Counted from the first letter of the stretch, positions 45,224 to 55,331 are shown. The stretch: 64,000 bases of DNA from a bacterium ADurb.Bin243 (GCA_002069765.1 MWBZ01000002.1:1-64000); one strand, 5' to 3'. Notes: a model not told the origin generated them from the sequence alone. Made by a program: numbers and translations.

Positions 45224-47401
45224 ATGAGCTTTAAAATGGGATCGGGCGCGGCTTCGCAGCAGATGATGGAAGAGATAGCCGAGGCGTACAGCCTCGAGTT
45301 TCCCGATAATCTGTATAGACTGATCGCTTATTTTTCCGACGAGAACTGGCTGATGCGTAAAATCGCATGCGAATATTGCGCCCGCCTGGGCGAAGGGATA
45401 CATTCTTATCTTTTCGAGTCGCTTTGCGAGCCTGATGCCTGCGAAGACAGAATATACTGGGGCGTTAAAACGTTCACGCGCTTTATAGATACTCCCCACG
45501 CGGCGGCCGCATCGCAGTACATAACCAAACTTCTGGCGCATATAGCGAAAAATTATCAAAATAGCGATTACAATAAGCTGGCGAACATCATAAAAGCCTG
45601 CGGCCTTATGAAAGACAGAGAATCGGCGCCGGAGCTTATAGAGCTTCTCGGCCACGGCAACTGGATAATCCGTAAAGAAGCCGCCGGCGCACTTATGCAG
45701 ATAGGGCGTCCGGCCGCTCCGCTTTTAAAAGAGGCTTTTTCTTCGGGGAATAAAGATATCCGCTACTGGACGGTAAAGCTGCTCGGCCAGATGCTCGGCG
45801 GCGAGGCCGTCGATTCCTTTAAAAAACTTTTGAAGTCCGAAAAGAAAGATTTGCGTTATTATGCGCTGACAGCGCTCGGAGAAAACGAAGGAAGCGAAAT
45901 AATAGAGCAGGTCGTCTCCTGCCTCGGCGACGATTCGTGGCTCGTAAGGGCCCAGGCGGCCGAAATCCTCGAAAAAAAAGGCAAGCAGTCGATCGCCGCT
46001 TTGAAAAAAGCTTTTTCCACGAGTTCGAATTCCGACGTAAAATACTGGGCTATAAAGGTTCTGACAAAGCTTCTCAAAGACGACGCCTCCGGCTACCTCG
46101 AAGAGTCTCTGGCCACCGACGATTCGGAACTTAAATACTGCGTCATCGAAGCGTTTTCAAATATGAAATTCAACAAAGCGGCTCCTCTGCTGTTAAGGCT
46201 TCTCGACGATCCCGCATGGCTGGTCAGAAAGCACGTGGCTTCGGTGCTTTTAAAATTCGGCTCCCAGGCCTCGTCTTATCTGCTTAAAACTCTCGAAAAC
46301 GAAGATAATGAAAATATCCGCTACTGGGCGGTTCAAATAATATCACGCGGCGAGGGGAATAATTTTAATCAACTTCTGAAGATGCTCAAAGAGCCGGGCC
46401 GGCCGGAAAGGGTATTTATAATACAGGCCCTGCGCGAGTCCAGGAACGATCAGGCGCTTCCCGCCCTGCTCGAGCTTTTGACCGACCCGCAGTGGACCAT
46501 CCGCCGCGAGGCGGCTTACGCGGTGGCCGAGTACGGCCCCGAAAAAGCCATAGACTGCATTATTTCGGGTGCGCGCCTCGATAACGCCGATTTTAAATTC
46601 TGGGCGCAAAAAATACTGAATTCGTTCGATAAAAAGGCCATGGAAATCATAGCGGCCCGCGTTAAAAACGCTGAAAATCAGGGTGAAACCGATGAACTAA
46701 AGAAACTTTACCCGCTTTTCGAGCTGATTAACTCCGCAGGATGCGTAGACATTATAGTTTCCACGCTCAAAGGAAAGAAAACAGCCGCCAAGGAACTGCT
46801 CTGCGAAAGTCTTAAAAACATAAAAAATGAACATTTCGTTCAGAACCTTTTGAAAGTTTTCGATACTGAAGACGCCGGCGTATGCTTTTTTATCGCGCGC
46901 ATACTTAAAAATATTTCCAAAAGTTTATACCACATGCTATATAGCGCCCTGGACGACAAAAAAGCCGAAAAGCGCGTCTGGATATGTAAAATATTTTCTG
47001 AAATAAAGGATAGCTCTTTCATCGCGCCGCTTATGGTTCTGCTTTCCGACGGGGACAAAAACGTCCGTTACGAAGCCACCCGCGCTCTTGCGCGCTTCGA
47101 GTCCAGGGAAGTATTCGAAAAACTCATCAAACGCTTCATCGACGAAGACGAAGAAGGTCGTATATGCATTATCGAGAATATAAAAACCCTGGTGGACGAA
47201 AAAATGATTCATTCCCTTATAGACGCGCTGGAAGATTCGTCCGACACTGACGCGTACTGGATATCCAAGCTTCTCGTAGAATCCGCCGCCGGAAGGCTGG
47301 AGATGCTGGAAAAACTGCACGACGACTCCGGCGAGAAGTCGGCCGCGCGCTACTGGCTGAAAAAGGTCATCGATCATATTAAAGGCGTCAGCTACCTTTA
47401 A
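45224..47401 (+). CDS. HEAT-repeat protein
   Basis: A 725-residue protein built of about twenty HEAT-like repeats of roughly 30-32 residues, seen in recurrent W-x-x-R/K-x-x-A and R/K-Y-W-A/T-V/I-K phrases (DNENIRYWAVQIISRGEG, DPQWTIRREAAYAVAEYGPE). There is no signal peptide or membrane helix. Such alpha-solenoids act as binding scaffolds; no catalytic domain is fused. GGGAGG precedes ATG. It stands alone between the repeat element and the YD-repeat gene, so its partner cannot be inferred. Confidence 0.88.
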   Translation: MSFKMGSGAASQQMMEEIAEAYSLEFPDNLYRLIAYFSDENWLMRKIACEYCARLGEGIHSYLFESLCEPDACEDRIYWGVKTFTRFIDTPHAAAASQYITKLLAHIAKNYQNSDYNKLANIIKACGLMKDRESAPELIELLGHGNWIIRKEAAGALMQIGRPAAPLLKEAFSSGNKDIRYWTVKLLGQMLGGEAVDSFKKLLKSEKKDLRYYALTALGENEGSEIIEQVVSCLGDDSWLVRAQAAEILEKKGKQSIAALKKAFSTSSNSDVKYWAIKVLTKLLKDDASGYLEESLATDDSELKYCVIEAFSNMKFNKAAPLLLRLLDDPAWLVRKHVASVLLKFGSQASSYLLKTLENEDNENIRYWAVQIISRGEGNNFNQLLKMLKEPGRPERVFIIQALRESRNDQALPALLELLTDPQWTIRREAAYAVAEYGPEKAIDCIISGARLDNADFKFWAQKILNSFDKKAMEIIAARVKNAENQGETDELKKLYPLFELINSAGCVDIIVSTLKGKKTAAKELLCESLKNIKNEHFVQNLLKVFDTEDAGVCFFIARILKNISKSLYHMLYSALDDKKAEKRVWICKIFSEIKDSSFIAPLMVLLSDGDKNVRYEATRALARFESREVFEKLIKRFIDEDEEGRICIIENIKTLVDEKMIHSLIDALEDSSDTDAYWISKLLVESAAGRLEMLEKLHDDSGEKSAARYWLKKVIDHIKGVSYL

Positions 47402-47492
47402 TGCGGCAATTTAAAAACGCATATTTTTGTACAATCAAATTGGCGGCATTTTTATTGAAACGCTCTGCCAATAATAAAACGGAGGAAAAATA

Positions 47493-48374
47493 ATGACAAT
47501 CGACGCATGGGAATTAAAATCGGGATTTTTTAAAGAAAAAATCAAATCATCCAGGCTGAAAGCTTTTCAACTTATCGAAAGCGAAACCGGCGAATTCGCT
47601 AAAGACGGAGTCAAGGTTTACAGCTGCGAGTACGACCAGGCCGGCAATATGGTGCGCGAGGCCGAATACGGCCCCGACGGCGAACTCGACTGGATATGCT
47701 CTTATTCTTACGATTCGGCGGGACGTCTCGTCGAAGAAGTTATCTACACCGACGGCAACGTAGTCGAAGGAAAAACCGTTCATACCTACGGCGCCGATTC
47801 GCGGCTTGCCGAAGTGGCCGAATTCGGGGAAGATAACGAAGTGGAATTTAAAACATTATATACCTACGATGCTTCGACGCTCGTCGAAGAGACGCGCGCC
47901 GATGAATCGGGCCAGAAATCAGGCTGCTGCAAACACAAGTATGACGGCAGCGGCAACCGCGTAGAAACGATCGAATACGACGCGGACGAAAACCCCGTTA
48001 CGAAAGTGGCTTATAAATACAACGGCGACAACTGCCTGATAGAAGAAACTATATATGCCTGCGAAGACTCTGAATGCGAACTCGATTCTTCTATCATATA
48101 CGTTTACGACGATCAGAAACGCCTTATAGAAAGGCAGATCAGAAACGAAGAAATGGTCTTCGACAAAGTGGATTATAAATACGACTCTAAAAACAATATA
48201 GTCGAAGAAAATTTCTTCGAACGCGACGATATAGAAGACGAAGGTTATTCCACCCGCGTTGTTTATGAATACGACGATCAGGACAACATCATAAAGGAAA
48301 CCGAATATGAAGTCAAAGACGGCAGCCTGAAGCCGATGGTTTATTCGAAGCACGTTTACGAATATCATTCGTAA
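47493..48374 (+). CDS. Small YD/RHS-type repeat protein
   Basis: A 293-residue acidic protein of about twelve repeats of 20-25 residues with the RHS-like pattern Y-x-Y-D-x-x-G/N-x-x-V/I-E-E (SYDSAGRLVEEVIY, KYDSKNNIVEENFFE, EYDDQDNIIKETEYE). There is no signal peptide, no RHS core cleavage motif and no C-terminal toxin, so it is not a classical polymorphic toxin. GGAGG precedes ATG. A strong bidirectional terminator follows, isolating it from ftsH. Confidence 0.8.
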   Translation: MTIDAWELKSGFFKEKIKSSRLKAFQLIESETGEFAKDGVKVYSCEYDQAGNMVREAEYGPDGELDWICSYSYDSAGRLVEEVIYTDGNVVEGKTVHTYGADSRLAEVAEFGEDNEVEFKTLYTYDASTLVEETRADESGQKSGCCKHKYDGSGNRVETIEYDADENPVTKVAYKYNGDNCLIEETIYACEDSECELDSSIIYVYDDQKRLIERQIRNEEMVFDKVDYKYDSKNNIVEENFFERDDIEDEGYSTRVVYEYDDQDNIIKETEYEVKDGSLKPMVYSKHVYEYHS

Positions 48375-48421
48375 GATAGAAAAAATCAATATATAGCCGT
48401 TTCTTGTGCGAAACCGGCAAT

Positions 48422-48457
48422 AAAAAACGAGACGCCTTAAAAAGCGCCTCGTTTTTT
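48422..48457. terminator. Bidirectional terminator
   Basis: AAAAAACGAG-A-CGC / GCG-C-CTCGTTTTTT stem with loop CTTAAAAA; T-runs on both strands serve the convergent YD-repeat and ftsH genes. Confidence 0.9.
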
Positions 48458-48505
48458 GTTATGCGCTCGCGTCGAGCGTTTTATTTTATTTAATGCGGAT
48501 AGATT

Positions 48506-50338
48506 TTAAGCGGTCAGAGGGGCGTCGGAGCCCGTGCCGGAATCGCCTTCGGCGACGCCGAGTATTTCTTTTATCTGTTTTGCGTCGATAGTTTCGATTT
48601 CGAGGAGCTTTTTAGCGAGGTTATGCAGGCCGTCGATATTATCTTCTATTATTTTACGGGCCTTTCTATAGCATTCGTTCACTATTTTAGAAACTTCCTC
48701 GTCGATGAGTTTGGCGGTGTCTTCGGAGTAATCTTTTACTTTAGTTATTTCGCGGCCGAGGAAAACGTGTTCTTTGCGCCTGCCGAAAGTTATCGGGCCG
48801 AGCTTATCGCTCATGCCCCATGCACATACCATATTATGCGCGATATTGGTGGCCACCTGCATGTCGTGCGAGGCTCCGGTATAGATTTGATTGAATACCA
48901 CTTCTTCAGCTACGCGCCCGCCCATAAGCTTTGTGATCTGATTGATGAAATGAGTTCTGCTGTAATGGTAACGGTCGCGCTCCGGCAGGCTGTGGGTGAG
49001 GCCAAGCGCCCGGCCGCGGGGGATGATGGTGACTTTATGCACCGGATCGGTTTCCGGCGTTTTTACGATGACGAGAGTGTGTCCCGCTTCGTGATAGGCC
49101 GTTATGCGTTTTTCGTCGTCGGACATGACGCGCGATTTTCTTTCGCTGCCCATAAGTATTTTATCTTTGGCGAGCTCGAAATCGTTCATTTCTACGAGCG
49201 TTTTATTCTGCTTGGCGGCTATGAGCGCGGCTTCGTTTACTATGTTTGCGAGATCGGCACCGGCGAGGCCCGGCGTGCCGCGCGCGAGATTTTCTACGTT
49301 AAGGTTGACTTCTATCTGCGGCAGTTTTTTTATGTGTACGTTCAGGATTTCTACGCGCCCTTTAAGGTCGGGGTAATCTACGGTCACTTCGCGGTCGAAG
49401 CGGCCGGGGCGAAGCAGGGCGGGATCCAGAACGTCGGGTCGGTTCGTGGCCGCGACAAGTATTATGCCTTCGTTGGTTTCGAAGCCGTCCATTTCTACGA
49501 GAAGCTGGTTGAGCGTCTGCTCGCGCTCGTCGTGGCCTCCGCCGAGCCCGGTTCCGCGCTGGCGGCCGACGGCGTCTATTTCGTCTATGAAGATTATGCA
49601 GGGCGCGTTCTTTTTGCCCTGGTAAAAAAGGTCTCTGACGCGAGACGCGCCCACTCCGACGAACATTTCAACAAAATCCGAACCGGATATGTTAAAAAAC
49701 GGGACCCCGGCTTCGCCGGCTACGGCGCGGGCGAGAAGGGTTTTGCCGGTGCCTGGGGGGCCGACGAGTAAAACGCCCTTGGGGATTCGCCCGCCCAGCC
49801 TCTGGAATTTAGGCGGATTTTTAAGGAATTCGACTATGTCCGTGAGCTCTTCTTTTGCTTCGTCGCAGCCGGCCACGTCTTTGAAGGTTTCGCGCAGCCT
49901 GTTTTCTGAAAGCGGCTTGGTTTTCATTTTGCCGAATGACATGGCGCGCGAGCCGTTGCCGTTGGTTTTCTGGAGGATGTAAATCCAGAAACCTATGAAA
50001 ATGATTATAGGCAGCCAGTTTAACAGGATTTCAAGATACCATGGAAGGCTGGTAGGCGGGTTTACGTTGATGGTGACCTTCGCCTTTCTTAAAAGCGCCA
50101 GCAGCTCTTTGTCTTCGGCCGGTATGAAAGCGCTGAACTGCGAATCGTCTTTTAGCTTTCCGTTGACCTGCTTATCGAGAAGCAGCACTTCCTTGACGTT
50201 TTCAGATTCTATGAGGTCCAGCAGCTTCGAGTAGCTGTATTCCTTGATCTGGTTCGGCTTTACGAGCCTTCCGAAAGCCGTAAAAAGTATGAGTAAAATC
50301 AATATATAGAACGTGAGGTTCTTAAAAACTCTATTCAC
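48506..50338 (-). CDS. ftsH: ATP-dependent zinc metalloprotease FtsH
   Basis: Membrane-bound AAA+ protease (610 aa) that degrades unfolded and regulatory membrane proteins. Two membrane helices (about 7-27 and 103-125) flank a periplasmic loop. The AAA module has [26 protein letters not shown] and the second region of homology ([19 protein letters not shown]). The protease has zinc motif HEAGH and the later Asp-containing helix ([11 protein letters not shown]). The cytosolic C-terminus is short. It has its own promoter at 50409-50437. Confidence 0.97.
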   Translation of the reverse strand: MNRVFKNLTFYILILLILFTAFGRLVKPNQIKEYSYSKLLDLIESENVKEVLLLDKQVNGKLKDDSQFSAFIPAEDKELLALLRKAKVTINVNPPTSLPWYLEILLNWLPIIIFIGFWIYILQKTNGNGSRAMSFGKMKTKPLSENRLRETFKDVAGCDEAKEELTDIVEFLKNPPKFQRLGGRIPKGVLLVGPPGTGKTLLARAVAGEAGVPFFNISGSDFVEMFVGVGASRVRDLFYQGKKNAPCIIFIDEIDAVGRQRGTGLGGGHDEREQTLNQLLVEMDGFETNEGIILVAATNRPDVLDPALLRPGRFDREVTVDYPDLKGRVEILNVHIKKLPQIEVNLNVENLARGTPGLAGADLANIVNEAALIAAKQNKTLVEMNDFELAKDKILMGSERKSRVMSDDEKRITAYHEAGHTLVIVKTPETDPVHKVTIIPRGRALGLTHSLPERDRYHYSRTHFINQITKLMGGRVAEEVVFNQIYTGASHDMQVATNIAHNMVCAWGMSDKLGPITFGRRKEHVFLGREITKVKDYSEDTAKLIDEEVSKIVNECYRKARKIIEDNIDGLHNLAKKLLEIETIDAKQIKEILGVAEGDSGTGSDAPLTA

Positions 50339-50408
50339 CGTTTCCTCCTGGTTATTTATGAAAAGAAAATATCGGCGATTAAAAAGATGACCTTTTTAAA
50401 GCAATAAC

Positions 50409-50437
50409 ATTATACATTATCAAGGTTTAAAAATCAA
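50409..50437 (-). promoter_or_regulatory. Promoter of ftsH
   Basis: On the minus strand TTGATT (50437-50432), 17-base spacer, TATAAT (50414-50409). It is divergent from the promoter at 50477. Confidence 0.75.
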
Positions 50438-50476
50438 CTAAATTTTTATTATTTATTTATTATTTAAGCCTGACTA

Positions 50477-50505
50477 TTGACTTTTAGGGGCTTAAATGAT
50501 AAAAT
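50477..50505 (+). promoter_or_regulatory. Promoter of the folC operon
   Basis: TTGACT 50477-50482, 17-base spacer, TAAAAT 50500-50505. ATG 50519 lies only 13 bases after the -10 box, with no Shine-Dalgarno, so the leader is about 5-7 bases at most. Confidence 0.8.
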
Positions 50506-50518
50506 CATCCGATGAAAT

Positions 50519-51871
50519 ATGAAAAACGCAAGCATTTATTTTTTAAAACGCCTTTTTAATAATATCTTTTATGCCGTGGCCGCGGCCTTTTTATTTTTTT
50601 ACCCATGCCACGCCGCGCATGCGCAGAACGCCGCGTCCGCCGATGAAACCGGCGAAGTCCTTAACGAAACGGGCCAGCTTAACGACTCTTCCCGCAAAAT
50701 CGCAGAGCTTTCCTATAAAATAGCCAGGCCGTCAAAGATCAGAAAGCTTACCATAAACCCGCCGGCCGGAATAGAAACCCAGAAGCGCGCCAAAAAAATC
50801 GAAATACTCACTTCGGAATTCGAAACCGAAGAAGACACCTACTGGCTTTCCAGCGGAACCTTTACGCTCAGCGAGACCGCCGAAAATATCGTTTGCGAAT
50901 TCGAACCGGTCGAAGCTCAATATATCAAAATACGAATATTGCAGTGCTACGGGCCTGAAATTTATCCAAACATAGGGCGCGTAAATATCGGCCTTAATAC
51001 GTTCAAATTGATCGGAACCGCCGTAGATATCGATGACGGAGCGCCGGTTTCGAGCGCCGAGGTTTATATAAACGGCGAAAAAATGGCCGAAACTAATAAA
51101 AACGGCGATTTCATAATCGAAGAATGCCAGTATGCGACGCTTGAAATTAATCTCAAAGCTAACGGCTATCACGACATAAAAGAGAGCGCCCCCGTTTTTT
51201 CAGGCAAAAAGATTTCCATGGCTTTCAAAATGAAGCGCCATTCTTATACGGTTTACGGCCGCGCGGTGGATTCGCTCACTTCCAGGCCGATCGCTTTAGC
51301 GAGCATAGCCATAATTCCGGCCGGCAATGCCGCGGCGGCCCGCAATCTTATTACCGACGAGTTCGGTTATTACTATGTAAAAGACATTCAGAGCGGAACT
51401 TATGAAGTAAAAGCCTCGGCGGAGGATTATTCAGACCTTGTCAGGCCGGTGCAGATCGATTCCTCTAAAAGCTATGTGATCAACTTTATTATGAAGTCTA
51501 AAATAGACCTTGGCCCTCTTATAGTTACGGGTATTTTCCCCTCTTCCGGCGAAGCGTTTACCGACGAGGTGTCCGTGGTTTTCAATAAAAGCGTCCATAA
51601 AAATTCTCTTAAGCACGATAACTTTCTGGTTTCATTAAATTATTCAGGCGAAACTTCAGAAGTTGAAGGCTCTTCTTTTGATATAACGGAAATCAAGTAC
51701 AGTCCGTCCGACGATTCCGGAAAAACCGTTCTTCTTAAAATTGCTTCCGAAGAAAAGTTTTCCGTTATGCCGGCTTTAGATATCAGCGTATCAGGCGTCG
51801 CCGACATTTACGGCGTCAGGATCTCCGAAAGCGGCGTAGTGGTTTCAAACCGTAAAGGAGGCAGCCATTAA
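50519..51871 (+). CDS. Exported protein with carboxypeptidase-regulatory-like domains
   Basis: A 450-residue secreted protein. A signal peptide (about 1-35, ending HAAHAQ) is followed by a discoidin-like beta region (about 60-155, containing AQYIKIRILQCYG). Two carboxypeptidase-D regulatory-like domains follow (FKLIGTAVDIDDGAPVSSAEV at about 160 and TVYGRAVDSLTSRPIALASI at about 243), and then a C-terminal Ig-like domain (TGIFPSSGEAFTDEVSVVFN). It carries a perfect Shine-Dalgarno (AAAGGAGG) for folC in its last codons and overlaps folC by five bases. The function is structural or adhesive by analogy only. Confidence 0.82.
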   Translation: MKNASIYFLKRLFNNIFYAVAAAFLFFYPCHAAHAQNAASADETGEVLNETGQLNDSSRKIAELSYKIARPSKIRKLTINPPAGIETQKRAKKIEILTSEFETEEDTYWLSSGTFTLSETAENIVCEFEPVEAQYIKIRILQCYGPEIYPNIGRVNIGLNTFKLIGTAVDIDDGAPVSSAEVYINGEKMAETNKNGDFIIEECQYATLEINLKANGYHDIKESAPVFSGKKISMAFKMKRHSYTVYGRAVDSLTSRPIALASIAIIPAGNAAAARNLITDEFGYYYVKDIQSGTYEVKASAEDYSDLVRPVQIDSSKSYVINFIMKSKIDLGPLIVTGIFPSSGEAFTDEVSVVFNKSVHKNSLKHDNFLVSLNYSGETSEVEGSSFDITEIKYSPSDDSGKTVLLKIASEEKFSVMPALDISVSGVADIYGVRISESGVVVSNRKGGSH

Positions 51872-53192
51872 GTACCGTCAGTCGCTAGACTATCTCAACG
51901 ATGTCATTTCCAGGGGAGAAAAAACCGATTTAGACAATATAAAAAAAGCTCTCGGCGCCCTTGGCGATATCCATTCACGCCTTCGCGTCGTGCATATAAC
52001 CGGCACCAACGGAAAAGGTTCCACCGCGGCGTTCGTGTCTTCAATGCTTGCTGAAATGGGCCATAAAACAGGCCTTTTTACGTCTCCGCATCTGAGCGAC
52101 GTTCGGGAGCGCATAAAAATAAACGGCAAAAATATATCCAGGGCCGAGTTTTGCTCATTGCTAAACGAGGCGAGGGCGGCTTATGAATCTTTCGGCGCGC
52201 AGCCTTCCTTTTTTGAATTAATGCTCGTAATCGCCGTGCTGCATTTTTATAAAGAAAAGTGCGATTTCGTTATAGCCGAAGTCGGGATCGGAGGCCGCCT
52301 GGATTCCACCAATGTTTTAAACGGCAGCGTGTGCTCCATAACCGGAATAGACTACGACCACATCGAATATCTCGGCGGAACGCTCCGCCAGATCGCCAGT
52401 GAAAAAGCCGCCATAGTGAAACCAGGATCTATTTTGACCGTTAACGTCGATGACGACGAACTTTTTGGATTCATCAAACAGCAGGCGGAGTCCAGAAACG
52501 CCGCCGCGGTGGTCAGAGTGAGCGAAGCCGTTCGAGGCAGGGTTATTTCAGCGGGAGTTTCGGGGACCGATTTTATTATCGATTCCGGCCTTTTCAAAGG
52601 CGTGCCGTTTCATATTCCTCTGATCGGCGATTATCAGTTTCAAAATGCGAGATGCGCTCTGGCTATTATAGAGGCCCTTATAGCGCAGGGCCATATCGCG
52701 GCCGATTCAAACGGCGCGGCGCGCGGATTGAAAAAAACTTTCTGGCCGGGCCGGTTCGAAATTATACACAATTCAGGCCTTACGGTCGTGCTGGACGGCG
52801 CTCACAACGTAAACGGCATGCAGGGCCTGGCGCGCAACCTTAAATTTATTTTTGCGGGGAAAAAAATCCGCGCCATCATAAGCATATTATCCAGCAAGCA
52901 GTACGATGAAATGCTCAAAACCATATCCTGCGTTTGCTCGGAACTTATTATCGTAGGAATCAACAATATCAAGAAAAACGTCGAAGTCGGCTCGCTGATC
53001 GAGCACGCAAAAAAATACCACGGCGACGTAAAATACTTCGGCGAATTTAAATCCGCTATCGATTACGTGCGCGGGTCGTTTCACGAAACCGACGTTTGCT
53101 GCGTGACCGGCTCGCTTTATCTTGTAGGAGAAGCGCGCTCTCAGCTCTCGCCGGCCGCTAGCGAAGAAAAATCCATGCGCGCCTCCGGCTAA
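51867..53192 (+). CDS. folC: Folylpolyglutamate/dihydrofolate synthase, ATT start
   Basis: Adds glutamate to folates (and often to dihydropteroate). From ATT the protein has 441 residues, the usual FolC length. The opening is KYRQSLDYLNDVISRG, the normal FolC N-terminus, then the P-loop HITGTNGKGSTAAFV, GLFTSPHLSDVRERI and EVGIGGRLDSTN. ATT at 51867 is chosen because AAAGGAGG lies five bases before it, no ATG, GTG or TTG occurs between the upstream stop (51837) and the P-loop, and the first GTG (51990) would delete the N-terminal helix next to the P-loop. Start and preceding stop overlap as ATTAA. Confidence 0.92.
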   Translation: MKYRQSLDYLNDVISRGEKTDLDNIKKALGALGDIHSRLRVVHITGTNGKGSTAAFVSSMLAEMGHKTGLFTSPHLSDVRERIKINGKNISRAEFCSLLNEARAAYESFGAQPSFFELMLVIAVLHFYKEKCDFVIAEVGIGGRLDSTNVLNGSVCSITGIDYDHIEYLGGTLRQIASEKAAIVKPGSILTVNVDDDELFGFIKQQAESRNAAAVVRVSEAVRGRVISAGVSGTDFIIDSGLFKGVPFHIPLIGDYQFQNARCALAIIEALIAQGHIAADSNGAARGLKKTFWPGRFEIIHNSGLTVVLDGAHNVNGMQGLARNLKFIFAGKKIRAIISILSSKQYDEMLKTISCVCSELIIVGINNIKKNVEVGSLIEHAKKYHGDVKYFGEFKSAIDYVRGSFHETDVCCVTGSLYLVGEARSQLSPAASEEKSMRASG

Positions 53193-53225
53193 ACTGTTAT
53201 CGCTTTAGTTTCAAAATGCCAATTA

Positions 53226-54554
53226 ATGCATAGAAAGTCCGGTTTATTTTTTATGAATCCTGTATTGAAACCTAAAATTTTTAACGACGAAAGCGTTTTA
53301 GAAGCGTCCGGTTCCAGGCCGGCGGAAAAAAAAGACGAAGTAAGGGCCGCCATGCTTCGCGCCGAAAAAATGTCGAAGGCCGCCAGGATAATCGCCATGA
53401 CGGCGCTGTGCCTGCTTTTGATAAAAGACGCCCCGGCTTTTCCTTTTGCGGCGCGCCTGAGCGCCGTGAGCGATTTATGGACGGCCGCGGCCCTTATTCG
53501 CGATATCATTTATTACGTTTTCGGCGTATTGTTTTCTAATAAATTATATTACTTTTCTCTCCTGGCCGCATTATGGTTTGTGGCGGACCGCCCGTCGCTT
53601 TTCCTGCCTCTTTTCGCTGAAAGCTTTTCGGCGGCCTATAAAAAAGGTCTCAGGTATATGCAGAAAGAAAAATACGAGCTCGCCATAGAAAAATTCAATA
53701 AAGCCCTCAATAATTTTATCTCGCCTTCCGAACAGATCAAAATCAGGACCGCCCTCAGCGAATGTTATTATACCATGTCGCTTTACGACGAGTGCATAAA
53801 AAACAGCCTGGAAATTTTGGATCTGGACGGCGCGAACCCGGCGGCGCAAAGCTATATCGGAAGGTCTTTTCTTGAAAAAAAAGACCGCAGCGATCTGGCC
53901 GTCAAATATTATATTTACCTTTTCAATAGCGGGTTTTACGATAAGAGGCTCATGCAGTTGCTTTCGGCTCATTTTCTCGACAACAACGATATGAGCGAAA
54001 CCGCGGTGGAGGTCTATAAAAAAATTTACGAGTCTTCGGTCGAAAATTATGCCGTGCGCGAAATGGTTTACAAATCATGCGTCATAGTGAACGATCGTTC
54101 GGCTTATGCCCTCAAGCTATACGAAGACATCGCTTCAGACGAGCCGTCGCGCCGCGATGTAAAATTCGCCCTGACGGAAGCTTATTACGAATCAAAAAAT
54201 TTCAAAAAAACGGCTGAAACCATTCAAAACCTTTTCGCCCAGGGTGAAATAAGCCTGAAGCTTCTGGAGCGCTTTACCGAAGCCATGGAAAAACTCGGGC
54301 GCCGCGACGCGCTCGCGGAAGAATTTAAAGCCCTTATAGAAAAGCATCCCGACAATATTATTCTCAGGGATTATTACAATTCGATGAAATCATTATTCAT
54401 AGCTGGCCGGCTGGTGCAGGGCGAATCCTCGGCATCCGCCGGCGCGGGCCGTCCTGCGGCGCGCAAAATCAATATCTGCGCTAATTGCGCGCACATGAAT
54501 CCGGCCGGGATCTCGCACTGCGAAAAATGCCGTTCCGCGCTGCAGGCCATTTAA
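53226..54554 (+). CDS. Membrane TPR protein with C-terminal zinc ribbon
   Basis: A 442-residue protein. An N-terminal cytoplasmic stretch of about 55 residues is followed by two hydrophobic segments (about 56-80 and 95-130). TPR-like repeats run from 135 to 390 (KGLRYMQKEKYELAIEKFNK is the clearest), and the tail ends in a zinc ribbon with Cys pairs CANC and CEKC. The start is uncertain: ATG 53226 or ATG 53253, neither with a good Shine-Dalgarno. It lies in the folC operon, 33 bases downstream. No function is assigned. Confidence 0.8.
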   Translation: MHRKSGLFFMNPVLKPKIFNDESVLEASGSRPAEKKDEVRAAMLRAEKMSKAARIIAMTALCLLLIKDAPAFPFAARLSAVSDLWTAAALIRDIIYYVFGVLFSNKLYYFSLLAALWFVADRPSLFLPLFAESFSAAYKKGLRYMQKEKYELAIEKFNKALNNFISPSEQIKIRTALSECYYTMSLYDECIKNSLEILDLDGANPAAQSYIGRSFLEKKDRSDLAVKYYIYLFNSGFYDKRLMQLLSAHFLDNNDMSETAVEVYKKIYESSVENYAVREMVYKSCVIVNDRSAYALKLYEDIASDEPSRRDVKFALTEAYYESKNFKKTAETIQNLFAQGEISLKLLERFTEAMEKLGRRDALAEEFKALIEKHPDNIILRDYYNSMKSLFIAGRLVQGESSASAGAGRPAARKINICANCAHMNPAGISHCEKCRSALQAI

Positions 54555-54580
54555 AAAATTACGATACGGTTAAAAATTTT

Positions 54581-55315
54581 ATGAGCAAGAAATACTATCC
54601 GGTTAATATAGACGTTTCCGGCAAACGATGCCTGGTGGTCGGCGGCGGGCCCATAGGAGAGCGCAAGGCGCTGTCGCTTTTAAGCTGCGGCGCGCGCGTG
54701 ACGGTGGTTTCTAAAACGCTCACGCCGGCGCTCGAAAGCCTTGCGCGGGAGGGCCGTATCGAAGCGCTGAGAAGGCCTTTTGACCACGGCGACGTAGAAG
54801 GCGCCTTTCTTGTTTTTTGCGCCACCAACGATTGCGCGCTCAACCGCAGCGTTTTTGAACTGGCCGATAAAAAATCGCTTCTGGTCAATGTCGTTGACGA
54901 GCCCGTCCTGTGCAACTTCATAGTGCCGGCGGTCGTACGCAAAGGGCCTTTACTGGCAAGCGTTTCCACTTCGGCGGCGGCTCCGGCGATGGCTAAAAAA
55001 CTTAAACGCGTCCTCGAACTGGCTTTCGAGGACGGATATGCTCCGCTTCTCGAATTCCTGTCTGAAAAAAGAAAGCAAATAAAAGCTTCGGTGGAAGATA
55101 TCGCCGCAAGAAAAAAAATATTCGACGCCCTCATAGGTTCGGAACTGTCGGATTTATTTTTGAAATTCAATGCCGCGGATATTTCCTCCGCAGATTTTGA
55201 TTTCGATGAATATAAAAAAAACAATCCCGGCGTAATTGAAAAAGCCGAAAAGATATTTGAAGAAGTATTTTCACGGACGGCGGAAACTGCCCGCGGCGCG
55301 GCCGATATAAAATAA
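54581..55315 (+). CDS. Precorrin-2 dehydrogenase / siroheme synthase N-terminal type
   Basis: Oxidises precorrin-2 to sirohydrochlorin with NAD, and may insert iron, for siroheme or heme d1-like cofactors. It has 244 residues: NAD motif VVGGGPIGERKALSLL, then FCATNDCALN (the usual second Asp kept), VNVVDEPVLCNFIVPAVV and SVSTSAAAPAMAKKLK. It corresponds to the CysG B-domain or Met8p; the methyltransferase half is absent. ATG 54581 gives the normal N-terminus. No other tetrapyrrole gene is in the window. Confidence 0.9.
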   Translation: MSKKYYPVNIDVSGKRCLVVGGGPIGERKALSLLSCGARVTVVSKTLTPALESLAREGRIEALRRPFDHGDVEGAFLVFCATNDCALNRSVFELADKKSLLVNVVDEPVLCNFIVPAVVRKGPLLASVSTSAAAPAMAKKLKRVLELAFEDGYAPLLEFLSEKRKQIKASVEDIAARKKIFDALIGSELSDLFLKFNAADISSADFDFDEYKKNNPGVIEKAEKIFEEVFSRTAETARGAADIK

Positions 55316-55331
55316 GACTGGAGAGGTTGTT

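Noticed and set aside
48623-49771. 382-codon open frame antisense to ftsH
   Set aside because: It lies wholly opposite a certain gene, has no ribosome-binding site or recognisable domain, and reflects the codon bias of ftsH.
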